Shown here in pieces: positions 25,186-31,168 of a stretch of 32,241 nucleotides of DNA; position 1 is the stretch's first letter, and each line of letters begins with the position of its first letter. The stretch comes from a virus: positions 1 through 32,241 of IMG/VR virus record IMGVR_UViG_3300000236_000003; one strand, written 5' to 3'. Made by a program: the position numbers and the translations under genes. The notes under the pieces were generated by a model, which had not been told where the DNA came from, made no database searches, and saw only the letters and a program-made list of their open reading frames with translations.

Positions 25186-26561
25186 ACTTGTGCGGATTTG
25201 TCGATTTCGCCGTTGGTATCCAACGTGGTCAGGAAAATATCAGGAATTGAAAATACAATCTCAGGCGACCATTTGTTTATCTGTTTGACCAGATACAGCG
25301 GTTTCAAGATTTGGTCTCGAACGCGTTTCTGCAAACTCTGTGCAATACGTAACAGTTCGCGCTTGTCAGAACCTGACAGATTGGATGTAGTTTTGCCGGG
25401 TATAGTTCCGATGAGCGACGGATGCACACGCATGGCGTAAGCAATCATTGCAGAGGCTTCGTGCGAATCGTCAATATATTCGCCGCCAATTTTCTTATCA
25501 ATGACATGAATCTTAATATCAGGAATTTCAACCTTGCCGTCGGGCGTGGATTTGAAGTACGTTATCATGGATTTGCCCGCTTTTTCTGCGCCTTTCAAGA
25601 ACTCATTCAGATTGTCGAGTTCTTTTTTCACGCGCTCTTCCTGCCCTTTCTTTGTTGTAATGCCTTCTTTGGCGAATATTTTCGGGAAATATTGTTCGTT
25701 AATTTCAATATGATACGCAATATATAAGCTGTTAAGCATGAATTGCTTTTTGAATTCCGGAATTTTGTTCGCAAATTCCATCCAACCGGATTCAATTACA
25801 GAATACCAATATGGCTTCGTGTAGTATGTTCGTCCGGGCGAAGGCAAGCGAACAGGAAGAATATACCGGAATTTCTTTTCATCCTTAGTTTTGCCGGCAT
25901 CATTCGGTCGGCGACCGATACGAATTTCAAGTTCTTTGGCGGCATTTTTCGCCCAAATTACAGGTGTAATTGTAACCTCAGTTTCCTTCGGTTTTTTTGG
26001 CCACAGCGCAGAATAGAAATGATTTTCAACAATGCCGGTATCAAGATTTGCAGTTTCCCAACGCGAAAAATACGCCTCTTTTGCCTCCATCGAAACAACG
26101 CGACGACTGCCTGGGTCATTCATATCGAGAATGATTTCAACGAAACCGTTGTAGAAAAAGTTAATGTCCGTAATCAATTCAGACATGAATGTGTTCATAT
26201 CGTTATCTTGAAAAAACTGCTCAACAGCAGCATATATGCCTTGTTTTTCTTGCTGAGTAGCTTCACGGAATTCGCCGTTTTCATCCATTACGCCGAACTT
26301 CACGCCTGCGCCGTAAGCAATATCAATGCGCAATTCCATACTACCGGAGCCGACAGGATTCTTCCCGAGCGTATCGGTGATGTATCTGGGTAAGTCATTG
26401 TCCGAGCCCCACGGCACAGCACCGCGATATTTCTCATTGACCGAAATAGGCTTATCCGGTTCCGTGAAATAATCTTTCGAAGCGAATGTAACCGCCGCAC
26501 GTGCGCCGAGCAAGTAACTTGCCGAAAACGGCACAAGTAATTCAAACTTTTCTTCTTTCAT
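25182..26561 (-). CDS. Portal-like protein, 459 aa
   Basis: The order of features resembles phage portals: an N-terminal WGSDNDLPRYITDTL, a membrane-ring region near residue 150 (ITDINFFYNGFVEIILDMND, like the portal NAY/NGF strand), a long basic middle with LNEFLKGAEKAGKSMITYFK, and a C-terminal HPSLIGTIPGKTTSNLSGSD followed by KRELLRIAQSLQKRVRDQIL, where portals carry the clip and crown helices. Portals form the DNA gate at one capsid vertex. It is the second gene of the structural block (ATGA overlap with the 81-aa gene). No terminase lies beside it, which is unusual. Confidence 0.7.
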   Translation of the reverse strand: MKEEKFELLVPFSASYLLGARAAVTFASKDYFTEPDKPISVNEKYRGAVPWGSDNDLPRYITDTLGKNPVGSGSMELRIDIAYGAGVKFGVMDENGEFREATQQEKQGIYAAVEQFFQDNDMNTFMSELITDINFFYNGFVEIILDMNDPGSRRVVSMEAKEAYFSRWETANLDTGIVENHFYSALWPKKPKETEVTITPVIWAKNAAKELEIRIGRRPNDAGKTKDEKKFRYILPVRLPSPGRTYYTKPYWYSVIESGWMEFANKIPEFKKQFMLNSLYIAYHIEINEQYFPKIFAKEGITTKKGQEERVKKELDNLNEFLKGAEKAGKSMITYFKSTPDGKVEIPDIKIHVIDKKIGGEYIDDSHEASAMIAYAMRVHPSLIGTIPGKTTSNLSGSDKRELLRIAQSLQKRVRDQILKPLYLVKQINKWSPEIVFSIPDIFLTTLDTNGEIDKSAQV

Positions 26562-26803
26562 ACAAATATTTCTTCAGAATCAATATGCGTGAGTAATACG
26601 AAATAGCACCAACGAATTTGCCCGCTGTCTAACGATTTCAGATTCATTTTCTGCTTTTCCTTATACGAGCTTGTAACAACTGCCTTCGTCATGTGCACAG
26701 TATAACCGCCTTCGCGTTTCTTCTTGGCTGTGCCGTGCGCTACGAATGTGAAATCGTGCGGCTGTCCGTTGTGTGCGAGTTCGATTGCTTCTGCTAATAA
26801 CAT
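26558..26803 (-). CDS. Small protein opening the structural operon, 81 aa
   Basis: The protein starts MLLAEAIELAHNGQPHDFTF and has a strand-rich middle (GYTVHMTKAVVTSSYKEKQK). No known domain. It is the first gene of the structural block, has an ATGA overlap with the portal-like gene, and its ATG lies three bases from the structural-block motif. If that motif is a promoter, the mRNA would be leaderless or translation would start further in. Confidence 0.55.
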   Translation of the reverse strand: MLLAEAIELAHNGQPHDFTFVAHGTAKKKREGGYTVHMTKAVVTSSYKEKQKMNLKSLDSGQIRWCYFVLLTHIDSEEIFV

Positions 26804-26806
26804 AGT

Positions 26807-26842
26807 GCAAATTTCCGCAAAATACGCCGCGTGCGAAAGGAC
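26807..26842 (-). promoter_or_regulatory. Structural-block promoter-like motif, copy 4
   Basis: Minus strand GTCCTTTCGCAC (26831-26842), 16 bases, AAATTTGC (26807-26814). One base shorter in the first box and one longer in the spacer than copies 2 and 3, so the overall distance is conserved. It starts the whole structural operon, directly after the terminator of the HTH gene. Confidence 0.6.
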
Positions 26843-26874
26843 AAAAAAAAGCTCCCGACATTACTATCGGGAGC
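26843..26874 (-). terminator. Intrinsic terminator after the small HTH gene
   Basis: In the minus direction GCTCCCGA - eight bases - TCGGGAGC followed by eight T. Perfect 8-bp GC-rich stem. The T-run merges with the first box of the structural-block motif. Confidence 0.88.
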
Positions 26875-26907
26875 AAACGCAATGAAACTATGTCTGAAGA
26901 AATATAC

Positions 26908-27168
26908 CTAATTGTCAGAAATATCCGGAAATGATTTCCGAATATCTTTTTTCATAAGCTCCAATCGTATTTCCATTGCACCGAACAACGCGATGAGCGA
27001 ATCAATAGTATAGTTAGCACTGCCATTGAGAATTGAATAGATAATGTGGCTTGATACACCACTTTTGCGCTCCAACTCACGAACGACTAACTTGTCATCC
27101 GCAATGATTTCTTTCAGAAACTCACCAATAATCCGCTTGGCGAGTTCGGTGTAGTCTTTGTTAATCAT
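26908..27168 (-). CDS. XRE-family HTH protein, 86 aa
   Basis: A compact HTH protein: LVVRELERKSGVSSHIIYSI is helices 2-3, followed by NGSANYTIDSLIALFGAMEI, the usual helix 4-5 of Cro/CI-like domains. There is no dimerisation or sensor domain. The start forms an ATGATTAA overlap with the TTG-started 42-aa ORF, and a terminator follows it. It is probably a regulator of the phage switch or of the neighbouring structural operon, and could bind the palindromes in the 27-29 kb region. Confidence 0.75.
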   Translation of the reverse strand: MINKDYTELAKRIIGEFLKEIIADDKLVVRELERKSGVSSHIIYSILNGSANYTIDSLIALFGAMEIRLELMKKDIRKSFPDISDN

Positions 27169-27289
27169 CTATCGTTGTGTTATAGAATTCAGCCGCGTTT
27201 TCTTCTAAGGAAGTATTACTTCCATCTACCGAAATAAAAATTTGGTCATTGTTAGCTGTGTCGTCGATGATAATATATTTTGTTACCAA
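27161..27289 (-). CDS. TTG-started small acidic protein, 42 aa
   Basis: Reading from TTG at 27289 gives MVTKYIIIDDTANNDQIFIS followed by VDGSNTSLEENAAEFYNTTI and DD. It looks like a real beta-alpha mini-domain and is acidic. The TTG sits where other genes have ATG, directly after TTTTTCAATC, and the stop overlaps the ATG of the HTH gene by eight bases, which argues for coupled translation. A DNA-mimic or antirepressor partner of the HTH protein is possible, but this is only inference from size, charge and pairing. Confidence 0.6.
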   Translation of the reverse strand: MVTKYIIIDDTANNDQIFISVDGSNTSLEENAAEFYNTTIDD

Positions 27290-27320
27290 GATTGAAAAAT
27301 TTGATTTTTTAAATACTTAA

Positions 27321-27352
27321 CAAAGGTAAGGTTTATTATCCAAGCGCGCAAA
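27321..27352 (-). promoter_or_regulatory. Bacteroidota-type promoter for the TTG ORF and HTH gene
   Basis: TTTG (27349-27352), 20 bases, TACCTTTG (27321-27328). A full consensus match. The TTG start is 32 bases beyond the inner edge of the -7 box. Confidence 0.85.
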
Positions 27353-27424
27353 TATTTGAGTGTTCATTTTCAATGAATTTTAAAATAATTTCTAAACTAT
27401 TGAATACCAATAAGATAGAAATCT

Positions 27425-27442
27425 ATTTTCACCCGTGAAAAT
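27425..27442. promoter_or_regulatory. Operator ATTTTCAC-CC-GTGAAAAT
   Basis: A perfect 8-bp inverted repeat with a two-base centre, 73 bp upstream of the promoter. In the duplicate at 28735 only the two central bases differ within the site, so the arms are conserved while the centre is free: the behaviour of a dimer-binding site. Confidence 0.7.
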
Positions 27443-27527
27443 TAGGCAAAAACATGCAAAGCAACTTTTTTCTCTCTCTGAAATTCACTTCCGATGCGAT
27501 AACGGCACATCTATAAGCAACTTTCTG

Positions 27528-27556
27528 AAAAAAAAAGCTCCCGCAAAAGCGAGAGC
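27528..27556 (-). terminator. Intrinsic terminator after the pentapeptide gene
   Basis: In the minus direction GCTCTCGC - TTTT - GCGGGAGC followed by nine T. Eight-base stem with one G-T pair. It separates the pentapeptide cassette from the HTH transcript. Confidence 0.82.
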
Positions 27557-27711
27557 ATAGACTTAAATTCAAATATATGAATCAACTTTTTTTTTCGAAT
27601 AGAGACAATACCGGAAAAAACTCGCGGCTATTTCTTGACAAGTTCTTCTTCGAGTCTAGTAATGTGAGAAACTTTTCTTTTCTGTATGCCCAATTTTTTC
27701 AATAGTCGGTA

Positions 27712-28578
27712 CTACTGCTTTTTTCCACTGTGTTGCAACATCGAGAACCATTTTCGGTGAGTTTCAAATGCTAATTTTCTAAGATTGCTTTTCTCAGAAT
27801 TATCATCTGGGAATTCCTCGTTATTATTCCAGAAATCAGACTCCCACTCTTCGAGAGTTTGGATATGGCAACCGAGACGTATATATCTCGTTCCAGTTGA
27901 CATCATGAAAGAAAAAGACGCATACCGATATATATTGAAACTCACCGACTTTACGACTTTCGCGTCCGAAAATTTCGCGTCTGAAAATTCCACGTTCGAA
28001 AACTGCGCGCCCGAAAAATTCGCGCTGGAAAATTTCGCGTCTGAAAAATCCACGTCCAAAAATTTCGCGCTGAAAAAATTAGCGTCCGAAAACTGCGCGC
28101 CCGAAAACTGCGCGCCCGAAAAATTCGCGTCCGAAAAATCCACGCGGAAAAATTTTGCGCTGGTAAAACCCGCGCGGAAAAATTTTGCGCTGGTAAATTT
28201 CGCACTATTAAAATAAGCGTCCGAAAAATCTGTGCCCCAAAATTCCGCGTCCGAAAAATTCGCGTCCAAAAATTTCGTGCGGAAAAATTCCGTGCGGGAA
28301 AAATTCGCGTACGAAAAATTCGCGTCCGAAAAATCTGTGCCCCAAAAATCCGCGTCCGAAAAATTCGCGTCCGAAAAATCCACGCAGAAAAATGTCGCGC
28401 TGGAAAATGTCGCGCTGGAAAATGTCGCGCTGGAAAAATTCGCGCGGGAAAAATCCACGTCCGAAAAATCCACGTCCGAAAAATCCTGCCCGAAACGAGC
28501 CGAATATCGCCTATAAAGGTCCCGCCCTTTTTGCCCCGACCTGAAAAACCTATCAATTTTTGTTTGTAATGTTTTCAT
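27712..28578 (-). CDS. Pentapeptide-repeat protein with only Phe at the central position, 288 aa
   Basis: Residues about 32-210 are some 36 consecutive pentapeptides of the form xFxxA/V (DFSDA, NFSSA, KFFRA, QFSGA). The central hydrophobic residue is always Phe, never Leu. Such repeats fold into a right-handed square beta-helix, and members such as MfpA and Qnr mimic DNA and protect gyrase. The C-terminal ~65 residues (YIRLGCHIQTLEEWESDFWN) match the cap found on many phage pentapeptide proteins. The ATG has an ATGA overlap with a seven-codon TTG leader ORF. Own promoter, terminator and flanking direct repeats mark it as an added cassette. Confidence 0.85.
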   Translation of the reverse strand: MKTLQTKIDRFFRSGQKGRDLYRRYSARFGQDFSDVDFSDVDFSRANFSSATFSSATFSSATFFCVDFSDANFSDADFWGTDFSDANFSYANFSRTEFFRTKFLDANFSDAEFWGTDFSDAYFNSAKFTSAKFFRAGFTSAKFFRVDFSDANFSGAQFSGAQFSDANFFSAKFLDVDFSDAKFSSANFSGAQFSNVEFSDAKFSDAKVVKSVSFNIYRYASFSFMMSTGTRYIRLGCHIQTLEEWESDFWNNNEEFPDDNSEKSNLRKLAFETHRKWFSMLQHSGKKQ

Positions 28579-28598
28579 TTTTCTGTAATTGTTACCAA
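28575..28598 (-). CDS. Seven-codon leader ORF (MVTITEK)
   Basis: TTG at 28598 follows TTTTTTTCAATC at the same place as the TTG of the 42-aa ORF and shares its first three codons (MVT), then stops with TGA overlapping the pentapeptide ATG. It is either a coupling leader peptide or the cut-down end of a copied 42-aa gene. Confidence 0.4.
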   Translation of the reverse strand: MVTITEK

Positions 28599-28630
28599 GA
28601 TTGAAAAAAATCTATATATAAAATATGTAA

Positions 28631-28662
28631 CAAAGGTAAGGTTTATTTTTTAAGCGCGCAAA
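28631..28662 (-). promoter_or_regulatory. Bacteroidota-type promoter for the pentapeptide gene
   Basis: TTTG (28659-28662), 20 bases, TACCTTTG (28631-28638), identical in both boxes to the promoter at 27321-27352. The TTG leader codon lies 33 bases beyond the inner edge of the -7 box. Confidence 0.85.
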
Positions 28663-28734
28663 TATTTAAGCATTTATTTTTGGTAATTTTTAATAAATTC
28701 TATAAATTGTTGAATCTCAATAAGATAGAAATCT

Positions 28735-28752
28735 ATTTTCACGTGTGAAAAT
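28735..28752. promoter_or_regulatory. Operator ATTTTCAC-GT-GTGAAAAT
   Basis: Duplicate of the site at 27425-27442, with the same 8-bp arms, a different two-base centre, and the same distance to its promoter. Confidence 0.7.
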
Positions 28753-28770
28753 TAGGCAAAAACCTGCAAA

Positions 28771-28890
28771 GCAACTTTTTGATCTCTCTGAAATTCACTT
28801 CCGCCGCAATAGCGGCACAGAACACAAGTTATTTCTATTTTTTTTCGGCACAACATACAAGCCGAATTTTAAAAAAAAAATAGAAATAAC
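28771..28890. repeat. Second repeat family, copy B (part overlaps the control repeat)
   Basis: From GCAACTTTTT through CTCTCTGAAATTCACTTCCG, CGGCACA and the hairpin GTTATTTCTATTTTTTTT ... AAAAAAAATAGAAATAAC. It is repeated at 29044-29160, and its first third is also at about 27461-27509. Confidence 0.8.
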
Positions 28891-28913
28891 ACCGAGAAGT
28901 GAATTTTAGAGAG
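28784..28913. repeat. Nested 130-bp imperfect inverted repeat
   Basis: Outer arms CTCTCTGAAATTCACTTC (28784-28801) and its complement with one mismatch (28896-28913). Inner arms GTTATTTCTATTTTTTTT (28828-28845) and its exact complement (28873-28890), with CGGC/GCCG inside. It could be a miniature element, an origin or a bidirectional terminator. Confidence 0.7.
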
Positions 28914-28969
28914 TTTTTGCAAGCCACTGATATACAGCAACTTGTAAGAATTGTGTAATTACTTAGTTC

Positions 28970-29041
28970 TCATTTCGTTAGCTCGGCGCAAAATTCAAAC
29001 GCTCGGCGGTTCAAATCGTAAACGCTGCCGTGTGCGTTGCC
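28970..29041 (-). pseudogene. Duplicated 3' end of the DUF932 gene
   Basis: The minus strand encodes GNAHGSVYDLNRRAFEFCAE LTK and a stop, the last 23 residues of the DUF932 protein at 30203-31129 with one Asn-to-Asp change. The DNA match extends downstream of the stop codon to about 28944. There is no 5' part, so this is a relic of a duplication that displaced the pentapeptide cassette and control DNA from the DUF932 gene. Confidence 0.88.
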
Positions 29042-29043
29042 GA

Positions 29044-29160
29044 GCAACTTTTTACTCTCTCTGAAATTCACTTCCGACGCGATAGCGGCACAGAATACAA
29101 GTTATTTCTATTTTTTTTCGGCACAACAAACAAGCTGAATTATAAAAAAAAATAGAAATA
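29044..29160. repeat. Second repeat family, copy C
   Basis: Copy of 28771-28890 with the hairpin arms slightly eroded (right arm ends GAAATACA). It lies just upstream of the promoter of the plus-strand early genes. Confidence 0.8.
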
Positions 29161-29202
29161 CACCTATTCGTCAAAGAAATTGAAACTTTCGTCAAAGGTT
29201 TG

Positions 29203-29233
29203 TTTGTTATGTAAATTATTTAGTTTACATTTG
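29203..29233 (+). promoter_or_regulatory. Bacteroidota-type promoter for the plus-strand early genes
   Basis: TTTG (29203-29206), 19 bases, TACATTTG (29226-29233). The ATG of the 101-aa gene is 33 bases from the -7 box, the same distance as in the two promoters at 27.3 and 28.6 kb. Confidence 0.85.
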
Positions 29234-29265
29234 TGTCAAGTTTAAAAATTAAAATTTTTTCAATC

Positions 29266-29571
29266 ATGAGTATTCAAAACATTACATTCGTTGCAGTGAG
29301 AATTTCACAAAAAACAGAAACCGCGCAAAGCGCTATAAAAAAAAGAGTTGCTCAAGTTTTGGGCGATGATGCGTATATCACAAATGCACGAAGTGCCGGT
29401 AAGGGTTCTTATCTCAATGACCCTTACAATTATTTCAAGATAGGCACATTGCAAGCCCCTCAAAACAAATTCTACATTAATTCTGAAAATGAAATTTGCA
29501 GAGAACTCTACGGAAAAGAAGTCGTTCAGAAAGAAATTACAAAAGAATTTCAAAAATGGCTCAAAAAATAA
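29266..29571 (+). CDS. Hypothetical early protein, 101 aa
   Basis: A basic protein beginning MSIQNITFVAVRISQKTETA with helical N-terminal and C-terminal parts (IKKRVAQVL; VVQKEITKEFQKWLKK). No known motif. The ATG at 29266 is chosen over an earlier in-frame ATG at 29233 because that codon overlaps the promoter, and because TTTTTTCAATC directly precedes 29266. It is the first gene of a short plus-strand operon diverging from the pentapeptide gene. Confidence 0.68.
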   Translation: MSIQNITFVAVRISQKTETAQSAIKKRVAQVLGDDAYITNARSAGKGSYLNDPYNYFKIGTLQAPQNKFYINSENEICRELYGKEVVQKEITKEFQKWLKK

Positions 29572-29625
29572 TTTAAAAACACCCCCGCAGGCTTGCCGTA
29601 AGTCGGGGTTAAAAAAAATAAAATT

Positions 29626-30072
29626 ATGTTTTTGAACCAAATTATAAATAAAATAATTGAGCGCGATTTCAGCGGCAATCAAAACAAATTCGCGGTAGCA
29701 TCGGGCAAGGCTCGACAGTTCGTGAACCGAATTACAAACGGCGAAAAATACCCAATCTCCATCTCCCAGCGCTCTTTCATCGAACTTTTGCGAAATGCCG
29801 GTTATCCTGTCAATGAACAATTACTGACAGATACAATATTGTCCGTTATTATGCCAGATTATTTTGCAGACGCCGAACGCGCCGAAGCAACATATGATAT
29901 CTTGTCGGAAGATATTCAAAAAGCATATCCGGAGCTAACAGTCAATTCTGACAGTTACGGTGTGCAAGTGTATTGCACAGAAATACAGAGCATAGAAATA
30001 ATGGAAAATTTTTGCTTCGGTTTCAGTTGTGAATATAATAAGCCAAATGTAGTTTTGCTAATTTCGATGTAA
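29626..30072 (+). CDS. Possible HTH-containing hypothetical protein, 148 aa
   Basis: The N-terminal ~65 residues (NKFAVASGKARQFVNRITNG, then SQRSFIELLRNAGYPV) have the spacing of a Cro-like HTH with an extended loop. The C-terminal half is acidic, with no recognised fold. It follows the 101-aa gene after a 54-bp gap that contains a loose GC-rich stem (CCCCG ... CGGGG, 29584-29607) without T-run. A regulator role is a weak guess. Confidence 0.55.
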   Translation: MFLNQIINKIIERDFSGNQNKFAVASGKARQFVNRITNGEKYPISISQRSFIELLRNAGYPVNEQLLTDTILSVIMPDYFADAERAEATYDILSEDIQKAYPELTVNSDSYGVQVYCTEIQSIEIMENFCFGFSCEYNKPNVVLLISM

Positions 30073-30137
30073 TGGAATCTATGGAAAAAATAACGCTTGT
30101 CTCAGGTAAACTATGTATAGTTACAACTTTGATGTGA
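30072..30137 (+). CDS. Very small ORF, 21 aa
   Basis: Encodes MESMEKITLVSGKLCIVTTL M; its ATG overlaps the stop of the 148-aa gene (TAATG), and its TGA touches the 20-bp inverted repeat that follows. Only the overlap supports it, and it may be chance. Confidence 0.25.
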   Translation: MESMEKITLVSGKLCIVTTLM

Positions 30138-30193
30138 ATTACACAGTTTTTGCAAGTTGCTGTTTAACAGTGGCTTGCAAAAACTGTGTAATT
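30137..30193. repeat. 20-bp perfect inverted repeat between convergent genes
   Basis: AATTACACAGTTTTTGCAAG (30137-30156) and its exact complement (30174-30193) around a 17-base loop that itself folds (CTGTT-T-AACAG). It is probably a bidirectional stop between the plus-strand early genes and DUF932, although no external T-run is present. A partly eroded copy at about 28914-28960 has the loop in the opposite orientation. Confidence 0.75.
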
Positions 30194-30202
30194 ACTTAGT
30201 TC

Positions 30203-31129
30203 TCATTTCGTTAGCTCGGCACAAAATTCAAACGCTCGGCGGTTCAAGTTGTAAACGCTGCCGTGTGCGTTACCAAATGCCCGTTCCTTCTGCTTTCTTA
30301 CGTGTGTCGTGTAATATGTAACCGCGTGAAACAACATCAGTGCATTGTCTCCAATGTCAAGCCGTTCGCGTTCAATCGCTTGATTAAGTGCCAAGATTTG
30401 ATTTTTTCGTTGCGTGCTCAGTTCGTCCGGTGCGCAATTTTCGTCAATATCGAAAATTGCGCGTATCAGTGCGGCGCGGTCGCGTTTCTCTATTTTTTGC
30501 CCGGCAAATTTCTCGAAATATGACTTCAGTTTGGCTTCGTGCTGTTGGAAGGTTCTGAAGTTTTCTTCCATAAGGCGAATTTGGTCGGAGTTCGTTGTGG
30601 TATGGTAAGCCTTCATTTTCTGGTTGAGCTGTGTGAATTGGTTAGCGCATCGTATCATGTTGTGCGTGTGCCCGGAAAAAAAAGCGCTGCTTCCGTCGTG
30701 ACTGTTGCCTAACAACATATAGCGGTCGTTCGAAAATCCGGCAATATCGGCACGTTCGCCTTTCAGCCATGCCAAAACTTTCCGCCCTTCGTTGAGTTCG
30801 GATGTTCCGGCAATTGAAAAGCCGGTATAATTTGCAAGGCGTTGCACGGCTTCGGAAAATCGCGCGTTCATGGTCGGGGTGTAAGTGTCGCGTGCAATAT
30901 GTATGCTTTCGCCGGTGTCAGTTCGATATATACTCTTCCACCCGGTAAGCTGTCGCCCGTATCTGTCGAATATCGGCGCGGGTTTCACGTCCCAAGAAAA
31001 AAGATTTTCCGTGTCGAAACATTCAACGGATTCGGATTCGATTATTTCGGGAGCTTGCGACGGAACAATTGCCGGCAAATTTTCCGCAATTTTATGTGGT
31101 TGTCTGAAAAAAAATGATTTATTTTGCAT
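30203..31129 (-). CDS. DUF932 family phage/plasmid protein
   Basis: A 308-aa protein matching the DUF932 (phage/plasmid-like TIGR03299) pattern: FDRYGRQLTGWKSIYRTDTG near residue 55-75, YTPTMNARFSEAVQRL, GRKVLAWLKGE, FMLLG-like YMLLGNSHDGSSAFF, the conserved IRCANQF (about 158-164), and a helical C-terminal half ending FGNAHGSVYNLNRRAFEFC. The function is unknown; members occur on phages, plasmids and conjugative elements. The ATG at 31129 follows AATTTTTTCAATC. A GC-rich hairpin lies in the 140-bp gap to the upstream coiled-coil gene. Confidence 0.85.
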   Translation of the reverse strand: MQNKSFFFRQPHKIAENLPAIVPSQAPEIIESESVECFDTENLFSWDVKPAPIFDRYGRQLTGWKSIYRTDTGESIHIARDTYTPTMNARFSEAVQRLANYTGFSIAGTSELNEGRKVLAWLKGERADIAGFSNDRYMLLGNSHDGSSAFFSGHTHNMIRCANQFTQLNQKMKAYHTTTNSDQIRLMEENFRTFQQHEAKLKSYFEKFAGQKIEKRDRAALIRAIFDIDENCAPDELSTQRKNQILALNQAIERERLDIGDNALMLFHAVTYYTTHVRKQKERAFGNAHGSVYNLNRRAFEFCAELTK

Positions 31130-31168
31130 GATTGAAAAAATTTAGAAAGTTGAAAACTTTTTGAATGT

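Larger units (their letters stand above)
27281..27509. repeat. Control-region direct repeat, copy A
   Basis: About 229 bp running from the TTG start of the 42-aa ORF through the promoter and operator to CGGCACA. It repeats imperfectly at 28590-28819 in the same orientation. Identity is highest around the promoter, around TAAGATAGAAATCTATTTTC and around CTCTCTGAAATTCACTTCCG. It accounts for about half of the gene-free stretch 27290-27711. Confidence 0.85.
28590..28819. repeat. Control-region direct repeat, copy B
   Basis: Partner of the repeat at 27281-27509, about 1.31 kb apart, with the pentapeptide gene and its terminator between them. It carries its own promoter and operator. Together with copy C and the inverted repeats it fills the gene-free stretch 28599-29265. 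Confidence 0.85.

Noticed and set aside
27785-28516. The 15-bp periodic DNA could be taken for a CRISPR or minisatellite array
   Set aside because: The period is 15 bp without spacers and encodes a continuous pentapeptide helix.
27951-28556. Long minus-strand frame of 201 codons rich in Arg-Thr-Phe repeats, and plus-strand Lys-Ser-Glu frames, over the pentapeptide gene
   Set aside because: They arise because the 15-bp repeat unit leaves other frames open; only the pentapeptide frame has a conserved domain, cap and promoter.
29584-29607. CCCCG ... CGGGG stem between the plus-strand early genes as a terminator
   Set aside because: It is followed by A-rich rather than T-rich sequence on the transcribed strand and has a short imperfect stem.
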